This document shows positions 52,032-60,330 of a stretch of DNA of 64,000 bases, piece after piece; position 1 is the first letter of the stretch; each line of letters starts with the position of its first letter. Below the pieces are notes generated by a model that worked only from the letters and a program-made list of their open reading frames with translations, made no database searches and was not told the origin of the DNA. The translations under genes were made by a program, and so were the position numbers. The DNA is from Mesorhizobium sp. ZC-5 (lineage in GTDB: Bacteria > Pseudomonadota > Alphaproteobacteria > Rhizobiales > Rhizobiaceae): positions 806,001 to 870,000 of the forward strand of contig NZ_JAOWPT010000002.1 in assembly GCF_025753855.1 (NCBI RefSeq), given 5' to 3'.

Positions 52032-52859
52032 CTACTCCGGCTGTCCGTTGCCGGAGAGTATTTGTGCGGCGCCGCGCATTCCGTTGCGGAATGCTTCGTC
52101 GAAGCCGACACCGCGCACCTGCCACTCATGGTTTTTGCCTTCGGCAGCCATCCACCAGTCGGCGATCCAGCCCTTCGCCTCATCGCTCCATGTCAGCCTG
52201 CCGGCAAGGGCGAGATTTCCGCCATTGTTTCGCGCTTCCGCATCGAGGCCGGGGAGATCGGTTGCATCCTGGATCATGCTTTTTGCCGTGTTTTGCACCG
52301 GCAGGGCTATCACCATGCCGGCTCTCTCCGCCGCGGCGGCCAGCGAAACGCGCATATCGGCCTCGCCGCGATCATCGCCTGCGCGAACAAGCCTGAATGC
52401 GGTTCCTTTTCGCGGCGTGACATCGAGGAAAACGACGACGGGCGGCCGCTGCGACAGCCACGGCTCCCGGCCAAGCTTCTCCAGCACCGCATCGGTCTTG
52501 ACCTGGTCGAAATCGACGGTGAGGTCGTGCGGCCGGTCGTAGGAACCTTGCTCGTCGTGGATCGGCACGCCGCTCATCCGGTCGCGATACTGGTAACCGG
52601 CGACCAGATCCCCGGCCTTTGCGGCGATCTCGGCGACTTTCGGATCGCCGATCAGGCGCGGGTCGCCCGACAGCTTGACCAGCACGTCCTCCAGGCAGAT
52701 CGCGAAGCCGGCCTTCCTGTTCGCTTCTCCTTGCCCGCTGACCACCACCTGCGCGCGGTACAGATGGTCGATGCGTGCCGCATGTGCGGTGCCGAGGCCG
52801 AAAAGCAGCAACAGCACGATCTGGACGATCGGCCGGAAAAGCCTGGAATTCTGGATCAC
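52032..52859 (-). CDS. DUF2066-containing secreted protein
   Basis: The 275-residue protein has a signal peptide (IVQIVLLLLFGLGTAHA) and a DUF2066 domain marked by DHLYRAQVVVSGQGEANRKAGF, LEDVLVKLSGDPRL and the later VVFLDVTPRKGTAF. It should be periplasmic. I take the GTG at 52859, which has AAAGGG a few bases upstream, over the GTG at 52898, which adds 13 residues before the signal. It follows the ABC permease gene closely on the same strand and may be part of that operon. Function unknown. Confidence 0.78.
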   Translation of the reverse strand: MIQNSRLFRPIVQIVLLLLFGLGTAHAARIDHLYRAQVVVSGQGEANRKAGFAICLEDVLVKLSGDPRLIGDPKVAEIAAKAGDLVAGYQYRDRMSGVPIHDEQGSYDRPHDLTVDFDQVKTDAVLEKLGREPWLSQRPPVVVFLDVTPRKGTAFRLVRAGDDRGEADMRVSLAAAAERAGMVIALPVQNTAKSMIQDATDLPGLDAEARNNGGNLALAGRLTWSDEAKGWIADWWMAAEGKNHEWQVRGVGFDEAFRNGMRGAAQILSGNGQPE

Positions 52860-52915
52860 ACCGTACCCTTTCGACTGGCCGCTGGAAGCTATCAGCACGA
52901 CAGGCTACCGGGAAG

Positions 52916-54052
52916 CTAATCCAGTGTGCGCCTGAACCGCAGCAGCGCCAGGCCCGCAAACAACGCCACGAACAGCACCAGCCAGCCGATTTCCACGGCA
53001 ACCGCGGAAAATTCCGCGCCCTTCAGCATCACGGCCCGGATGATGCGCAGGAAATGTGTCAGCGGCAGGATTTCACCGAAGATTTGCGCCCAGCCCGGCA
53101 TACCGCGGTAGGGGAACATGAAACCCGACAGCAGGATCGACGGCAGGAAGAAGAAGAAGGTGAGTTGCAACGCCTGCATCTGGGTGCGTGCCATAGTCGA
53201 GATCGTGTAGCCGAGCAGCACGAGCGCCAGCACGAAGATCAGGATCGCCGACAAAAGCAACGACAGCGAACCGGTGAACGGCACGGCGAACAGACCCTTC
53301 GCCGCGACCAGCACGACCGCCACCTGCACCGCGCCGACCACGAGGTAGGGCAGCACCTTGCCCATCATGATCTCCAGAGGGCTGGCCGGCATGGCGAGCA
53401 GGTTCTCCATCGTGCCGCGCTCGGTTTCCCGCGTCAGCGCGATCGAGGTCATCATCACCATCGTCATCTGCAGGATGACGCCGAGCAGGCCGGGCACGAT
53501 GTTGTATTGCGAAATGCCCTCCGGGTTGTAGCGGCGGTGCACGACCACCTGCAACTGGCTCTTGGCCGCCTCGGCCGCCGCCTGCTGCATGCCTTGTTCG
53601 CGCAGCAGCGCCTGGCTCGCGACCGTTCCCAGCGTCGACACGGCGCCGCTGGAGGCCGAAGGGTCGGTTGCGTCGGCTTCGATCAGGATCTGCGGGTTGT
53701 CGCCGCGTTCCACGCGGCGGGCGAAATCGGAAGGTATGGTCACCACGAAGGCGACGGTGCCGTTGGCCATCAGTTTTTCGGCTTCCTCGGCGCTCACCGC
53801 CACGTGGTCGAAACGGTAGTAGTCGGTCATCTGCAGCGCCGACACGATGGCGCGCGTGTAGTGGTCGTTGCTGGTGGCGACGAGCGCCGCCGGCAGGCTC
53901 TTCGGGTCGCTGTTGATGGCATAGCCGAACAGCAGCAATTGCATCAGCGGCACCCCCAGCATCATGGCGAAGGTGATGCGGTCGCGCCGCATCTGGATAA
54001 ATTCCTTCATCAGGAGCGCGCCGAGCCGGGCAAAGGAAAACACCGTGTTCAT
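52916..54052 (-). CDS. ABC-2 type transporter permease (YbhS/YbhR-like)
   Basis: The 378-residue permease starts MNTVFSFARLGALLMKEFIQMRRDRIT and has one N-terminal helix, a large extracytoplasmic domain (about 50-170) and five C-terminal helices, as in YbhS/YbhR. The ABC-2 motif TERGTMENLLAMPASPLEIMMGK (in part RGTMENLLAMP) is clear. Its ATG overlaps the ATPase stop by four bases. The long open frame upstream to 54820 is antisense-like extension over the ATPase gene and not real. It likely works as a homodimer with the ATPase next to it. Confidence 0.9.
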   Translation of the reverse strand: MNTVFSFARLGALLMKEFIQMRRDRITFAMMLGVPLMQLLLFGYAINSDPKSLPAALVATSNDHYTRAIVSALQMTDYYRFDHVAVSAEEAEKLMANGTVAFVVTIPSDFARRVERGDNPQILIEADATDPSASSGAVSTLGTVASQALLREQGMQQAAAEAAKSQLQVVVHRRYNPEGISQYNIVPGLLGVILQMTMVMMTSIALTRETERGTMENLLAMPASPLEIMMGKVLPYLVVGAVQVAVVLVAAKGLFAVPFTGSLSLLLSAILIFVLALVLLGYTISTMARTQMQALQLTFFFFLPSILLSGFMFPYRGMPGWAQIFGEILPLTHFLRIIRAVMLKGAEFSAVAVEIGWLVLFVALFAGLALLRFRRTLD

Positions 54053-54966
54053 GCCATGTTGTCCTTCGAGCCGGCCATGAACTGGATGAAGACGTCCTCC
54101 AGGCTGGTTTCGCCGGGCTGCACGGTGATGTCCTTGCGTTTCTTCAGTTCTGCCAGCGAGGCGGTCAGGGCCTTCTTGTCCGAGCCGACCACATGCAAGG
54201 TGGTGCCGAACGGCGCCACCTGCTCGACGCCGGGCTTGCCCTCCAGTTCGTCGGCGATCTCGTTCAGCTTCGGGCCGCTGATCACGAAGGTGGTCAGCCC
54301 GGCGTTCCTGATCACCTCGTCGACGGTCCCGGACGCCAGCATCTTGCCGTAGGAGATGTAGCTGATGCGGTGGCAGCGCTCCGCCTCGTCCATGTAGTGG
54401 GTCGACACCAGCACCGTCAGCCCGCCGCGTGCCAGCCGGTGGATCTCGTCCCAGAACTCGCGCCGCGCCTTGGGGTCGACGCCTGCCGTCGGCTCGTCGA
54501 GCAGCAGCAGTTTCGGCTTGTGCATGATGCAGGCGGCGAGCGCCAGCCGCTGCTTCCAGCCGCCCGAAAGCGTACCGGCAAGCTGGTCCTTGCGCGTCGT
54601 CAGGCCGAGTTCCTCCAGGGTGCGTGCGACATGCTCGCCAACCGGCTTCAGCCGGTAGAGGCGCGCCACGAATTCGAGGTTCTCCTCGATCGTCAGATCC
54701 TCGTAGAACGAGAACTTCTGCGTCATGTAGCCGACTTCGCGCTTGATCTTCAGGCTCTCGGTGCGAAGGTTGTAGCCCAGCACCTCGCCGTCGCCCTCGT
54801 CGGGTGTCAGAAGCCCGCACATGATGCGGATCGTCGTCGTCTTGCCGGAGCCGTTCGGCCCGAGGAAACCGACGATCTCGCCCTCGGCGACCGTCATCGT
54901 CACATGGTCGACGACAGTTTTGGTGCCGAAACGCTTCACCAGGTTTTTGACGTCGATCGCGTTCAT
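54049..54966 (-). CDS. ABC exporter ATP-binding protein (YbhF-like, single domain)
   Basis: The 305-residue ATPase has Walker A GPNGSGKTTT, the Q-loop GYMTQKFSFYEDLT, the signature LSGGWKQRLALAAC, Walker B LLLLDEPTAGVDP and the H-loop VSTHYMDEAERC. It has one ABC domain, in contrast to E. coli YbhF, which has two. The ATG at 54966 starts the conserved MNAIDVKNLVKRFG; the upstream in-frame ATG at 55068 lies in the heptamer-repeat region. It is placed between the HlyD-like gene and the permease in one operon. Confidence 0.93.
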   Translation of the reverse strand: MNAIDVKNLVKRFGTKTVVDHVTMTVAEGEIVGFLGPNGSGKTTTIRIMCGLLTPDEGDGEVLGYNLRTESLKIKREVGYMTQKFSFYEDLTIEENLEFVARLYRLKPVGEHVARTLEELGLTTRKDQLAGTLSGGWKQRLALAACIMHKPKLLLLDEPTAGVDPKARREFWDEIHRLARGGLTVLVSTHYMDEAERCHRISYISYGKMLASGTVDEVIRNAGLTTFVISGPKLNEIADELEGKPGVEQVAPFGTTLHVVGSDKKALTASLAELKKRKDITVQPGETSLEDVFIQFMAGSKDNMA

Positions 54967-54986
54967 GACGCTGCGCCTTCGGCTCG

Positions 54987-55099
54987 CGAGTGAGTAGTGA
55001 GTAGTGAATAGTGAATAGGGGAGGATGCCGTTGACATGTCGTTCGTCCGGTACATAGCCACTACTCACTACTCACTACTCACTACTCACTACTCACTAC
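54987..55099. repeat. Heptamer tandem repeats in inverted arrangement (hairpin), copy 2
   Basis: The left arm (54987-55018) reads CGAGTGA, GTAGTGA, GTAGTGA, ATAGTGA and a partial unit. The right arm (55058-55099) holds CCACTAC and five exact copies of TCACTAC, the reverse complement of GTAGTGA. About 40 bp separate the arms. The element lies between the HlyD-like gene and the ATPase gene of one operon and includes the stop codon of the HlyD-like gene. Its layout matches the element at 6290-6404 while the unit sequence differs. Confidence 0.85.
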
Positions 55100-56038
55100 T
55101 GCCAAATCCACATCCACGATCTGCCCCGGCTGCAGTGGCGTCGCGTCGCCTTCCGGTCGCGCCTCGACGAGGTAGACGAGCTTCTGGCGCGTCTCCAGCG
55201 AGTAGATCACCGGCGGCGTGAACTCGGGATCTGGCGAAACATAGCTGACCCGCGCTGTCAGGCCCGGAGGGCAGCCGTCGCAGCGCACGTCGAGCAGCGC
55301 CCCGACCTTCACCGCCGAGAAGCTGGCTTCCGGTACATAGACCTTCAGCTTCACCGCGCCGTCTGGCAGCATCGAGATCACGGGCGCGGACGGACCGGCG
55401 ATATCGCCGGGATCGCGGATGACGTCGTCGATACGGCCGGGCGAGGGCGCCGTGAGCACCCGCTTGGAAAGCTGCCATTCCGCCTTTTCGAGCGCGGCCT
55501 TCGCCTGCTCGACCTGGTTTTCGGCCGCCTTGATGGTTTCGGCGCGCGCCGGCAGCCGGGCCACGGCAAGGTTTGCTTTCGCCTGGCCGACAGAAGCATC
55601 CGCCTGTTCGGCGGCGGTCGCCGCTTTGTCGTATTCGGCCTGGGTCGACGTTCCCTTGATGAGCAGATCGTTTAGCCGGCTCTGCACGCGGTCGGCCTCG
55701 GTCTTCTGTGCCATCGCCGATTTCAGCGCCGCCTCCAGCACCGCGATCTCTTCCGGGCGCTTGCCGATCTTCAGGTCGGCGAGTTGCGCCTCTGCCTGCG
55801 CCACCGCCGATTTCGCCTGGGCGACGGCAATCCGCGCGTCGGCCGTCTCCAGCGTCACCAACGGCTGGCCGGCTTCGACGCGATCACCGCGCCGCACCGA
55901 TACGGTTTCGACCTGTGCCACCTCGATCGGCGCCAGAAGCACATATTCGCCCTCGACATAACCCACGGCCAGCGGCGCGGCGGGTCCGCAGGCCGAAAAC
56001 AGCCAGGCGGCGAACGGGATGGCGCAGAACATGCTCAT
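55082..56038 (-). CDS. HlyD-family membrane fusion protein (YbhG-like), probable lipoprotein
   Basis: The 318-residue adaptor starts MSMFCAIPFAAWLFSACGPAAP, a short signal with a lipobox-like SAC (Cys17). The biotinyl-lipoyl half YVLLAPIEVAQVETVSVRRGDRV (in part), a long coiled-coil hairpin (about 75-190, many Ala/Glu/Lys) and beta-barrel strands follow. It bridges the ABC-2 pump to an outer-membrane channel. The last residues AVVSSE and the stop codon are encoded by the heptamer repeat array (55082-55099). Its start overlaps the TetR gene stop by four bases. Confidence 0.88.
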   Translation of the reverse strand: MSMFCAIPFAAWLFSACGPAAPLAVGYVEGEYVLLAPIEVAQVETVSVRRGDRVEAGQPLVTLETADARIAVAQAKSAVAQAEAQLADLKIGKRPEEIAVLEAALKSAMAQKTEADRVQSRLNDLLIKGTSTQAEYDKAATAAEQADASVGQAKANLAVARLPARAETIKAAENQVEQAKAALEKAEWQLSKRVLTAPSPGRIDDVIRDPGDIAGPSAPVISMLPDGAVKLKVYVPEASFSAVKVGALLDVRCDGCPPGLTARVSYVSPDPEFTPPVIYSLETRQKLVYLVEARPEGDATPLQPGQIVDVDLAVVSSE

Positions 56039-56733
56039 GATGGTTGGCCCTTCCGGCCTTCGAGAACCGCGACGAGGTTGCTTCTGGCGACATCGAGAAT
56101 GTCCGACGCCTGTTGCGGACCGATCTCGGTCCAGCCCATGCGTCGCCGCACCGCTTCGCGGCCGATACGGAAATAGACGACCTGTCCGATCAGTGTGAAC
56201 ACGGTGAGTTTGGTGCGGTCGCTTTCGGCCGGCTCGCCCGTCGCCTGCTCCCACAGCATGCAGAGGCGCTTGTGCACTGGCTCGAACACGCCGCTGTAGA
56301 TGCGGTCGAGCGCTGCTGTCGGCTGCGAGAGTTCGCGCAACACGAACTGGACAACCTCGCCCGCCTCGGGCGAAGCCACGATGAAGGTGATCATCCGCTC
56401 CAGTGCGCCGATGAGTTGTGCCCGCGCGGCGTCCGGCTCGAGCCGCGCCGGAATTGTCGCGTCGAGATTGCCCATCGCCTGGCCGGCGATCGCCTGGATG
56501 GTCTGCACGATGTGGTCGGCAGCGGCGAGCCGCAGTCCGTCCTTGCCCCGGAAATGATAAGCGATGCTGCCGATGTTGGCATTGGCGAGCGCCGCGATGT
56601 CGCGCGTCGAGGTGCCGTCGAACCCCTTGGATCCGAACAGCGTCAGGGCCGCGCGGATCAGTGCGAGGCGGGTCATGTCCGCCGAGGACGGCGGGGTCTG
56701 GACGGTGGGCGCGGGATCGAGTTTCTTGATCAT
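56035..56733 (-). CDS. TetR-family regulator (CecR/YbiH-like)
   Basis: The 232-residue repressor has an N-terminal TetR HTH (RLALIRAALTLFGSKGFDGTST, then RDIAALANANIGSIAYHFRGKDGL) and a C-terminal ligand domain that looks like the CecR/CerR type. Its gene order with the HlyD-like, ATPase and permease genes matches E. coli cecR-ybhGFSR, where CecR senses antibiotics such as chloramphenicol and cefoperazone. The ATG at 56733 is chosen over 56769. A perfect palindrome lies just upstream. Confidence 0.92.
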   Translation of the reverse strand: MIKKLDPAPTVQTPPSSADMTRLALIRAALTLFGSKGFDGTSTRDIAALANANIGSIAYHFRGKDGLRLAAADHIVQTIQAIAGQAMGNLDATIPARLEPDAARAQLIGALERMITFIVASPEAGEVVQFVLRELSQPTAALDRIYSGVFEPVHKRLCMLWEQATGEPAESDRTKLTVFTLIGQVVYFRIGREAVRRRMGWTEIGPQQASDILDVARSNLVAVLEGRKGQPS

Positions 56734-56742
56734 GAGACGGTA

Positions 56743-56764
56743 TTTAATCAATCGAATGATTAAA
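56743..56764. promoter_or_regulatory. TetR operator palindrome between divergent operons
   Basis: TTTAATCA (56743-56750) and TGATTAAA (56757-56764) form a perfect 8-bp inverted repeat with a 6-bp spacer. It lies 10 bases upstream of the TetR ATG and about 50 bases upstream of the CYTH gene. It is the probable binding site of the TetR regulator for autorepression, and could also affect the divergent CYTH-CHAD operon. Confidence 0.75.
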
Positions 56765-56813
56765 GTCAAGTGATGCCTTGCCCTGCCGTCAAGCCTGCGC
56801 TTTATTCACGCCC

Positions 56814-57287
56814 ATGGCCAAGGAAGTGGAACGCAAGTTTCTGGTGGAGGGAGATGGCTGGCGCAGCCTTTCGGAGGCGGCGGTTCCGATCCGGCAATTC
56901 TATCTCGCCGCAAACACCGGCCGTTCGGTGCGGGTGCGGGTGAACGACGGCAGATCGGCCGTGCTGACGCTGAAGTTCGGCAGCCATGGACGGGAACGCG
57001 ACGAGTTCGAATATCCGATCCCCCTCGAGGACGCGGAAGAACTGGTCGAGTTCGCGGTTGGCCGCGTCATCGAGAAGACCCGCCACCACATCAGGCACGG
57101 CGGCTATCTCTACGAGGTCGATGTTTTCGGGGGCGCTCTGGCGGGCCTGGTCATCGCCGAACTCGAAACGCCGGACACCGTGCCGTACGCCGCACTGCCG
57201 GCCTGGCTCGGTCGCGAGGTGACCGGCAACAGCGCCTTCTACAATGCCTCGCTCGCGCGTCATGGCCTGCCGGTGGCGGCTGCATGA
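56814..57287 (+). CDS. CYTH-domain protein (triphosphate tunnel metalloenzyme)
   Basis: The 157-residue protein begins MAKEVERKFLVEGDGW with the ExExK-type signature of CYTH/triphosphate tunnel enzymes. Basic and acidic strands follow (SVRVRVNDG, LTLKFG, DEFEYPIP, EKTRHHIRHGGYLYEVDVF). Such enzymes hydrolyse inorganic triphosphate or, rarely, cyclise ATP. The gene's TGA overlaps the CHAD gene ATG by four bases, the common CYTH-CHAD pairing. The ATG at 56814 gives the family start; 56778 would extend it. Confidence 0.9.
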   Translation: MAKEVERKFLVEGDGWRSLSEAAVPIRQFYLAANTGRSVRVRVNDGRSAVLTLKFGSHGRERDEFEYPIPLEDAEELVEFAVGRVIEKTRHHIRHGGYLYEVDVFGGALAGLVIAELETPDTVPYAALPAWLGREVTGNSAFYNASLARHGLPVAAA

Positions 57288-58225
57288 ACTACCGCATCGA
57301 TCCCCACCTGCCGCTCACCGGAGAAATCCGCCGTATCGCGGGCGGCCGCATCGGCAAGGCGGTCGACAGCCTCGAAACCTCCCGCACCACGCCCGAGAAG
57401 GGCCTGCACGACGCCCGCAAGCGCTTCAAGGAATTGCGCGCGCTCTTTCGGCTTGTGCGTTCCGGCGACCGTGCTTTCTCCCGCAAGGAGGGAATTCGCT
57501 ACCGCGACATCGCTCGTACCATAGCCGGCGCCCGCGAGGCGACCGCCCTGATCGAAACCCTCGACCGGCTGGTCAAGGAATTCCCGAAGGCCTGTTCCGC
57601 GGGCGAACTCGACGGTATCCGGGCTGCCCTTGAGGCGCGTCGCGAGCGCATCGCCCACGACCGCGCCGACCTCGGCCCCGTCATCGACACTGCGATCGCC
57701 GCGTGCGGCAGTGGCCGCATCGCGCTCGCTGGCATCGCCTTGCCCGACGACCCGCAACTGCCGGCCGATGTGCTTGCCGACGGCGCCCGCAAGACCATGC
57801 GCCACGCGGCTCGGGCTCTCGGCACGGCTGCGAAGCGCGGCAAGCCGGACGATTTCCACACTCTGCGCAAGGCGGTGAAGGCCCACTGGATGCATCTGTC
57901 TTTGTTGCGCGGGGTCTGGCCGCGCCCTCTGAAATCACGCCGCAAGGCGGTCGAGACGCTCGCCGAGCGTCTGGGTGATCTCAACGATATTTTTGTCATG
58001 CGCGCCTTGATCGAGGCGGAAGGCAAGGCGCTCGGCGGCAAGAAGGCAATCGCCCTGATGCGGCGGCTGCTCAAACGCAGCGAAAGGCCGTTGCGCAAGG
58101 ATTGCCTCAAGGAAGCGGGGAAACTGTTCCGCGAAAAGCGCAAGCCGACCGTCAGGAAGATCGTCGGCAATTACCGGGCGGATGCCGATACCGGGAAGGC
58201 GAAGCCGGCCAATGTCCCAGCCTGA
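57284..58225 (+). CDS. CHAD-domain protein
   Basis: This 313-residue all-helical protein has conserved histidines and basic residues typical of CHAD domains: LHDARKRFKELRALFRLVR near residue 45 and FHTLRKAVKAHWMHLSLLRG in the second half, each with the H-R/K pairs that bind polyphosphate. LGDLNDIFVMRALI also fits. It is translated with the CYTH gene, so binding or hydrolysis of inorganic polyphosphate is a fair guess. It overlaps the YiiX-like gene by 14 bases. Confidence 0.9.
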   Translation: MNYRIDPHLPLTGEIRRIAGGRIGKAVDSLETSRTTPEKGLHDARKRFKELRALFRLVRSGDRAFSRKEGIRYRDIARTIAGAREATALIETLDRLVKEFPKACSAGELDGIRAALEARRERIAHDRADLGPVIDTAIAACGSGRIALAGIALPDDPQLPADVLADGARKTMRHAARALGTAAKRGKPDDFHTLRKAVKAHWMHLSLLRGVWPRPLKSRRKAVETLAERLGDLNDIFVMRALIEAEGKALGGKKAIALMRRLLKRSERPLRKDCLKEAGKLFREKRKPTVRKIVGNYRADADTGKAKPANVPA

Positions 58226-59057
58226 CGACACGCCCCTCGACCGTTTCGGCCGATGGATCGCAGGCCGACTGAAGACGGAATCGTCAGGCTACGAACCCTA
58301 TACGCCGTCCGATCCGGTCACCTTGCGCCGCGCGCTGGAGCCGGGCGATATCCTGCTGATCGAGGGCAACCAGCGGGTTTCCGCGGTCATCAAATATCTC
58401 ACGCAGTCGACCTGGTCGCATGCCGCTCTCTATGTCGGCGATGCCTTGCCGGAACCCGATGACGGCTCGGAGCACCCCCGGCTCATCGAGGTCAATCTCG
58501 GCGAGGGGTGCATCGCCGTGCCGTTGTCGAAATACCGCACCTACAACACCCGCATCTGCCGGGCACGAGGCCTGACCCCTGAGGACCGCTCGGCGGTGGT
58601 CGACTTCATGATAGGCAGGCTCGGTCTGAAATACGACATGAAGAACATCTTCGACATGCTGCGCTATTTCTTTCCCGCGCCGCCGATCCCGGTGCGCTGG
58701 CGCCGTCGCCTGATCGCCTTCGGCTCCGGCGATCCGACCCGCTCGATCTGCTCGACGCTGATCGCCGAAGCCTACGAGGGCATCCGCTATCCGATCCTGC
58801 CCGAGATCACCCGCGCGCCCGGCCGTGCCTCGGCGCAATCCCACTATTCACGGCAGGAGATCCTGCACATCCGCCATCATTCGCTCTACACGCCGCGCGA
58901 TTTCGACCTGTCGCCCTATTTCGAGATCGTCAAGCCGACGCTGCAGTACGGCTTCGACTACAAGACGCTCATCTGGAGTGCCGGCGCCGATGAACCGGCG
59001 AACGCGCCGGCGCCGGAGCCCGTACCGATCACGGTGGAAAAGCCACACGCCGGCTGA
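58212..59057 (+). CDS. YiiX/NlpC-P60-like (permuted papain fold) hydrolase
   Basis: The 281-residue protein has GDILLIEGNQRVSAVIKYLTQSTWSHAALYVGD, seen as STWSHAALYVGD with the catalytic His, and the Cys in TRSICSTLIAEAY, which appear in swapped order relative to classical NlpC/P60, as in YiiX/YaeF-like proteins. YiiX proteins cleave amide or ester bonds of small ligands. No signal peptide is seen. The start at 58212 lies 14 bases inside the CHAD gene. It is the third gene of the CYTH-CHAD operon. Confidence 0.85.
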   Translation: MSQPDDTPLDRFGRWIAGRLKTESSGYEPYTPSDPVTLRRALEPGDILLIEGNQRVSAVIKYLTQSTWSHAALYVGDALPEPDDGSEHPRLIEVNLGEGCIAVPLSKYRTYNTRICRARGLTPEDRSAVVDFMIGRLGLKYDMKNIFDMLRYFFPAPPIPVRWRRRLIAFGSGDPTRSICSTLIAEAYEGIRYPILPEITRAPGRASAQSHYSRQEILHIRHHSLYTPRDFDLSPYFEIVKPTLQYGFDYKTLIWSAGADEPANAPAPEPVPITVEKPHAG

Positions 59058-59145
59058 CCGGTTTTCGGGACCTTTGCTTTCAGTGACGTCCGGCTCCAGC
59101 GGCTCGCCTCCGGGTGAATGCCAACATAGCCTCGTTAAAAAATCG

Positions 59146-59158
59146 ATTGAGAACGATA
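59146..59158 (+). promoter_or_regulatory. Second Fur-like half site upstream of the multicopper oxidase gene
   Basis: ATTGAGAACGATA at 59146-59158 resembles the TGAGAATGAT core read on the opposite strand in the adjacent box (59175-59195). It lies about 17 bases upstream of that box. The pair may form a double metalloregulator site. Confidence is low because no experimental consensus was compared. Confidence 0.35.
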
Positions 59159-59174
59159 CCGTCTTGGCGCATAC

Positions 59175-59195
59175 TGCAAATCATTCTCATTTGCA
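59175..59195. promoter_or_regulatory. Fur/Mur-like palindrome upstream of the multicopper oxidase-ZIP operon
   Basis: TGCAAAT and ATTTGCA are perfect 7-bp arms with the 7-bp spacer CATTCTC. The minus-strand core matches the 19-bp Escherichia coli Fur box at 13 of 19 positions by eye, and TGCAAAT arms resemble rhizobial Mur-responsive sites. It lies 11 bases before the multicopper oxidase ATG. Binding by Fur, Mur or Zur cannot be separated from sequence. Confidence 0.6.
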
Positions 59196-59205
59196 GGAAG
59201 TAGCC

Positions 59206-60330
59206 ATGGGTGATATTTCAATCTGGCTGCGGGACCGGATCAGTCGGCGCGGCCTGCTTTCGGGAGGCCTTGCCGCGGCAGGTGGAACCACCATTTGCGC
59301 GACGAGTGTCGCGCTTGGACAATCGACGCATGGGCAGCACAAGGCGGCAGCTGCGGGGCCTCCCCCTGATCATGCTGGTGCTCACGGCGCCATGATCACC
59401 GTCGGCGAGGTGGATGACGCCCGGAACGGCTTCGACCCCTCCGTGCTTTTGACCGAATGGGACATTGGGACGGTCTCCCGGCTGCCGGACGGGCGTACGC
59501 TGCGCACCTTCGAGGTCACCGCCGAAGACAAGGAGATCGAGATTGCGCCGGGCATCATGTTCCCGGCCTGGACCTACAACGGGCGGGTCCCCGGGCCGTC
59601 ACTGCGAGCGACGGAAGGCGACCACCTCAGGATCGTATTCAAGAATTCCGGCTCGCACCCGCATTCCATGCATTTCCACGGCATCCATGCCGCGCGCATG
59701 GATGGGGTTCCCGGGGCAGGGCTGATCGATCCTGGCGACGAGTTCGTCTATGAGTTCGATGCGAGGCCGTTCGGCTGCCACCTCTACCACTGCCACGCGC
59801 TGCCGCTGAAGCGGCACATCCACAAGGGGATGTATGGCGCGTTCGTCATCGACCCGGATCCTGCCCGGCATCCGGATCAGGCCGAAATTGCCCGCTCCCG
59901 CCTTTTTGGCACGCTGGAGAATGCCGGCTGGCAGGAATTCGTGATGGTGATGAACGCCTTCGACACGAACTTCGACAACGAGAACGAGGTCTACGCCGTC
60001 AACACGGTCGCGCATGCGTTCATGAAGCGTCCGATCAAGATTGTCCGCGACAGGCCCGTCCGCATCTACCTCGTCAACGTCGTCGAGTTCGATCCGATCA
60101 ATTCATTCCATCTGCACGCCAATTTTTTCGACTATTACGAGCAGGGAACCACGCTTGTTCCGACGTTGAGGACCGTGGACCTGATCACCCAGGTGCAGGC
60201 GCAGCGCGGCATCCTCGAATTCACTTACAGGGACCATGAGACCGGTCTTTACATGTTTCACCCTCACCAGTCGGAATTCACCGAACTGGGTTGGGCCGGG
60301 ATGTTCGATGTGGTGGAGGCCGTCGCATGA
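59206..60330 (+). CDS. Two-domain multicopper oxidase, Tat-exported
   Basis: The 374-residue protein has a Tat signal (SRRGLLSGGLAAAGG, residues about 13-27) and two cupredoxin domains. Copper ligands are HPHSMHFHGIH and GCHLYHCHALPLKRHIHKGM (with HCH and the later His and Met) in domain 1, and NSFHLHANFFDYY and LYMFHPHQSEF in domain 2. The type 1 Cys lies in domain 1, while domain 2 has HPH where a Cys would be. That suggests a two-domain laccase-like or NirK-like form. It should act in the periplasm, for example oxidising metal ions. A ZIP transporter gene overlaps by four bases. Confidence 0.88.
   Translation: MGDISIWLRDRISRRGLLSGGLAAAGGTTICATSVALGQSTHGQHKAAAAGPPPDHAGAHGAMITVGEVDDARNGFDPSVLLTEWDIGTVSRLPDGRTLRTFEVTAEDKEIEIAPGIMFPAWTYNGRVPGPSLRATEGDHLRIVFKNSGSHPHSMHFHGIHAARMDGVPGAGLIDPGDEFVYEFDARPFGCHLYHCHALPLKRHIHKGMYGAFVIDPDPARHPDQAEIARSRLFGTLENAGWQEFVMVMNAFDTNFDNENEVYAVNTVAHAFMKRPIKIVRDRPVRIYLVNVVEFDPINSFHLHANFFDYYEQGTTLVPTLRTVDLITQVQAQRGILEFTYRDHETGLYMFHPHQSEFTELGWAGMFDVVEAVA

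Noticed and set aside
54053-54820. Upstream extension of the ABC-2 permease frame
   Set aside because: Overlaps the ATPase gene in another frame and reads as Arg/Ala-rich noise; the true permease start is at 54052.
55058-55099. Simple microsatellite with no further meaning
   Set aside because: The matching inverted arm at 54987-55018 and the parallel structure at 6290-6404 make a plain tandem repeat an incomplete description.
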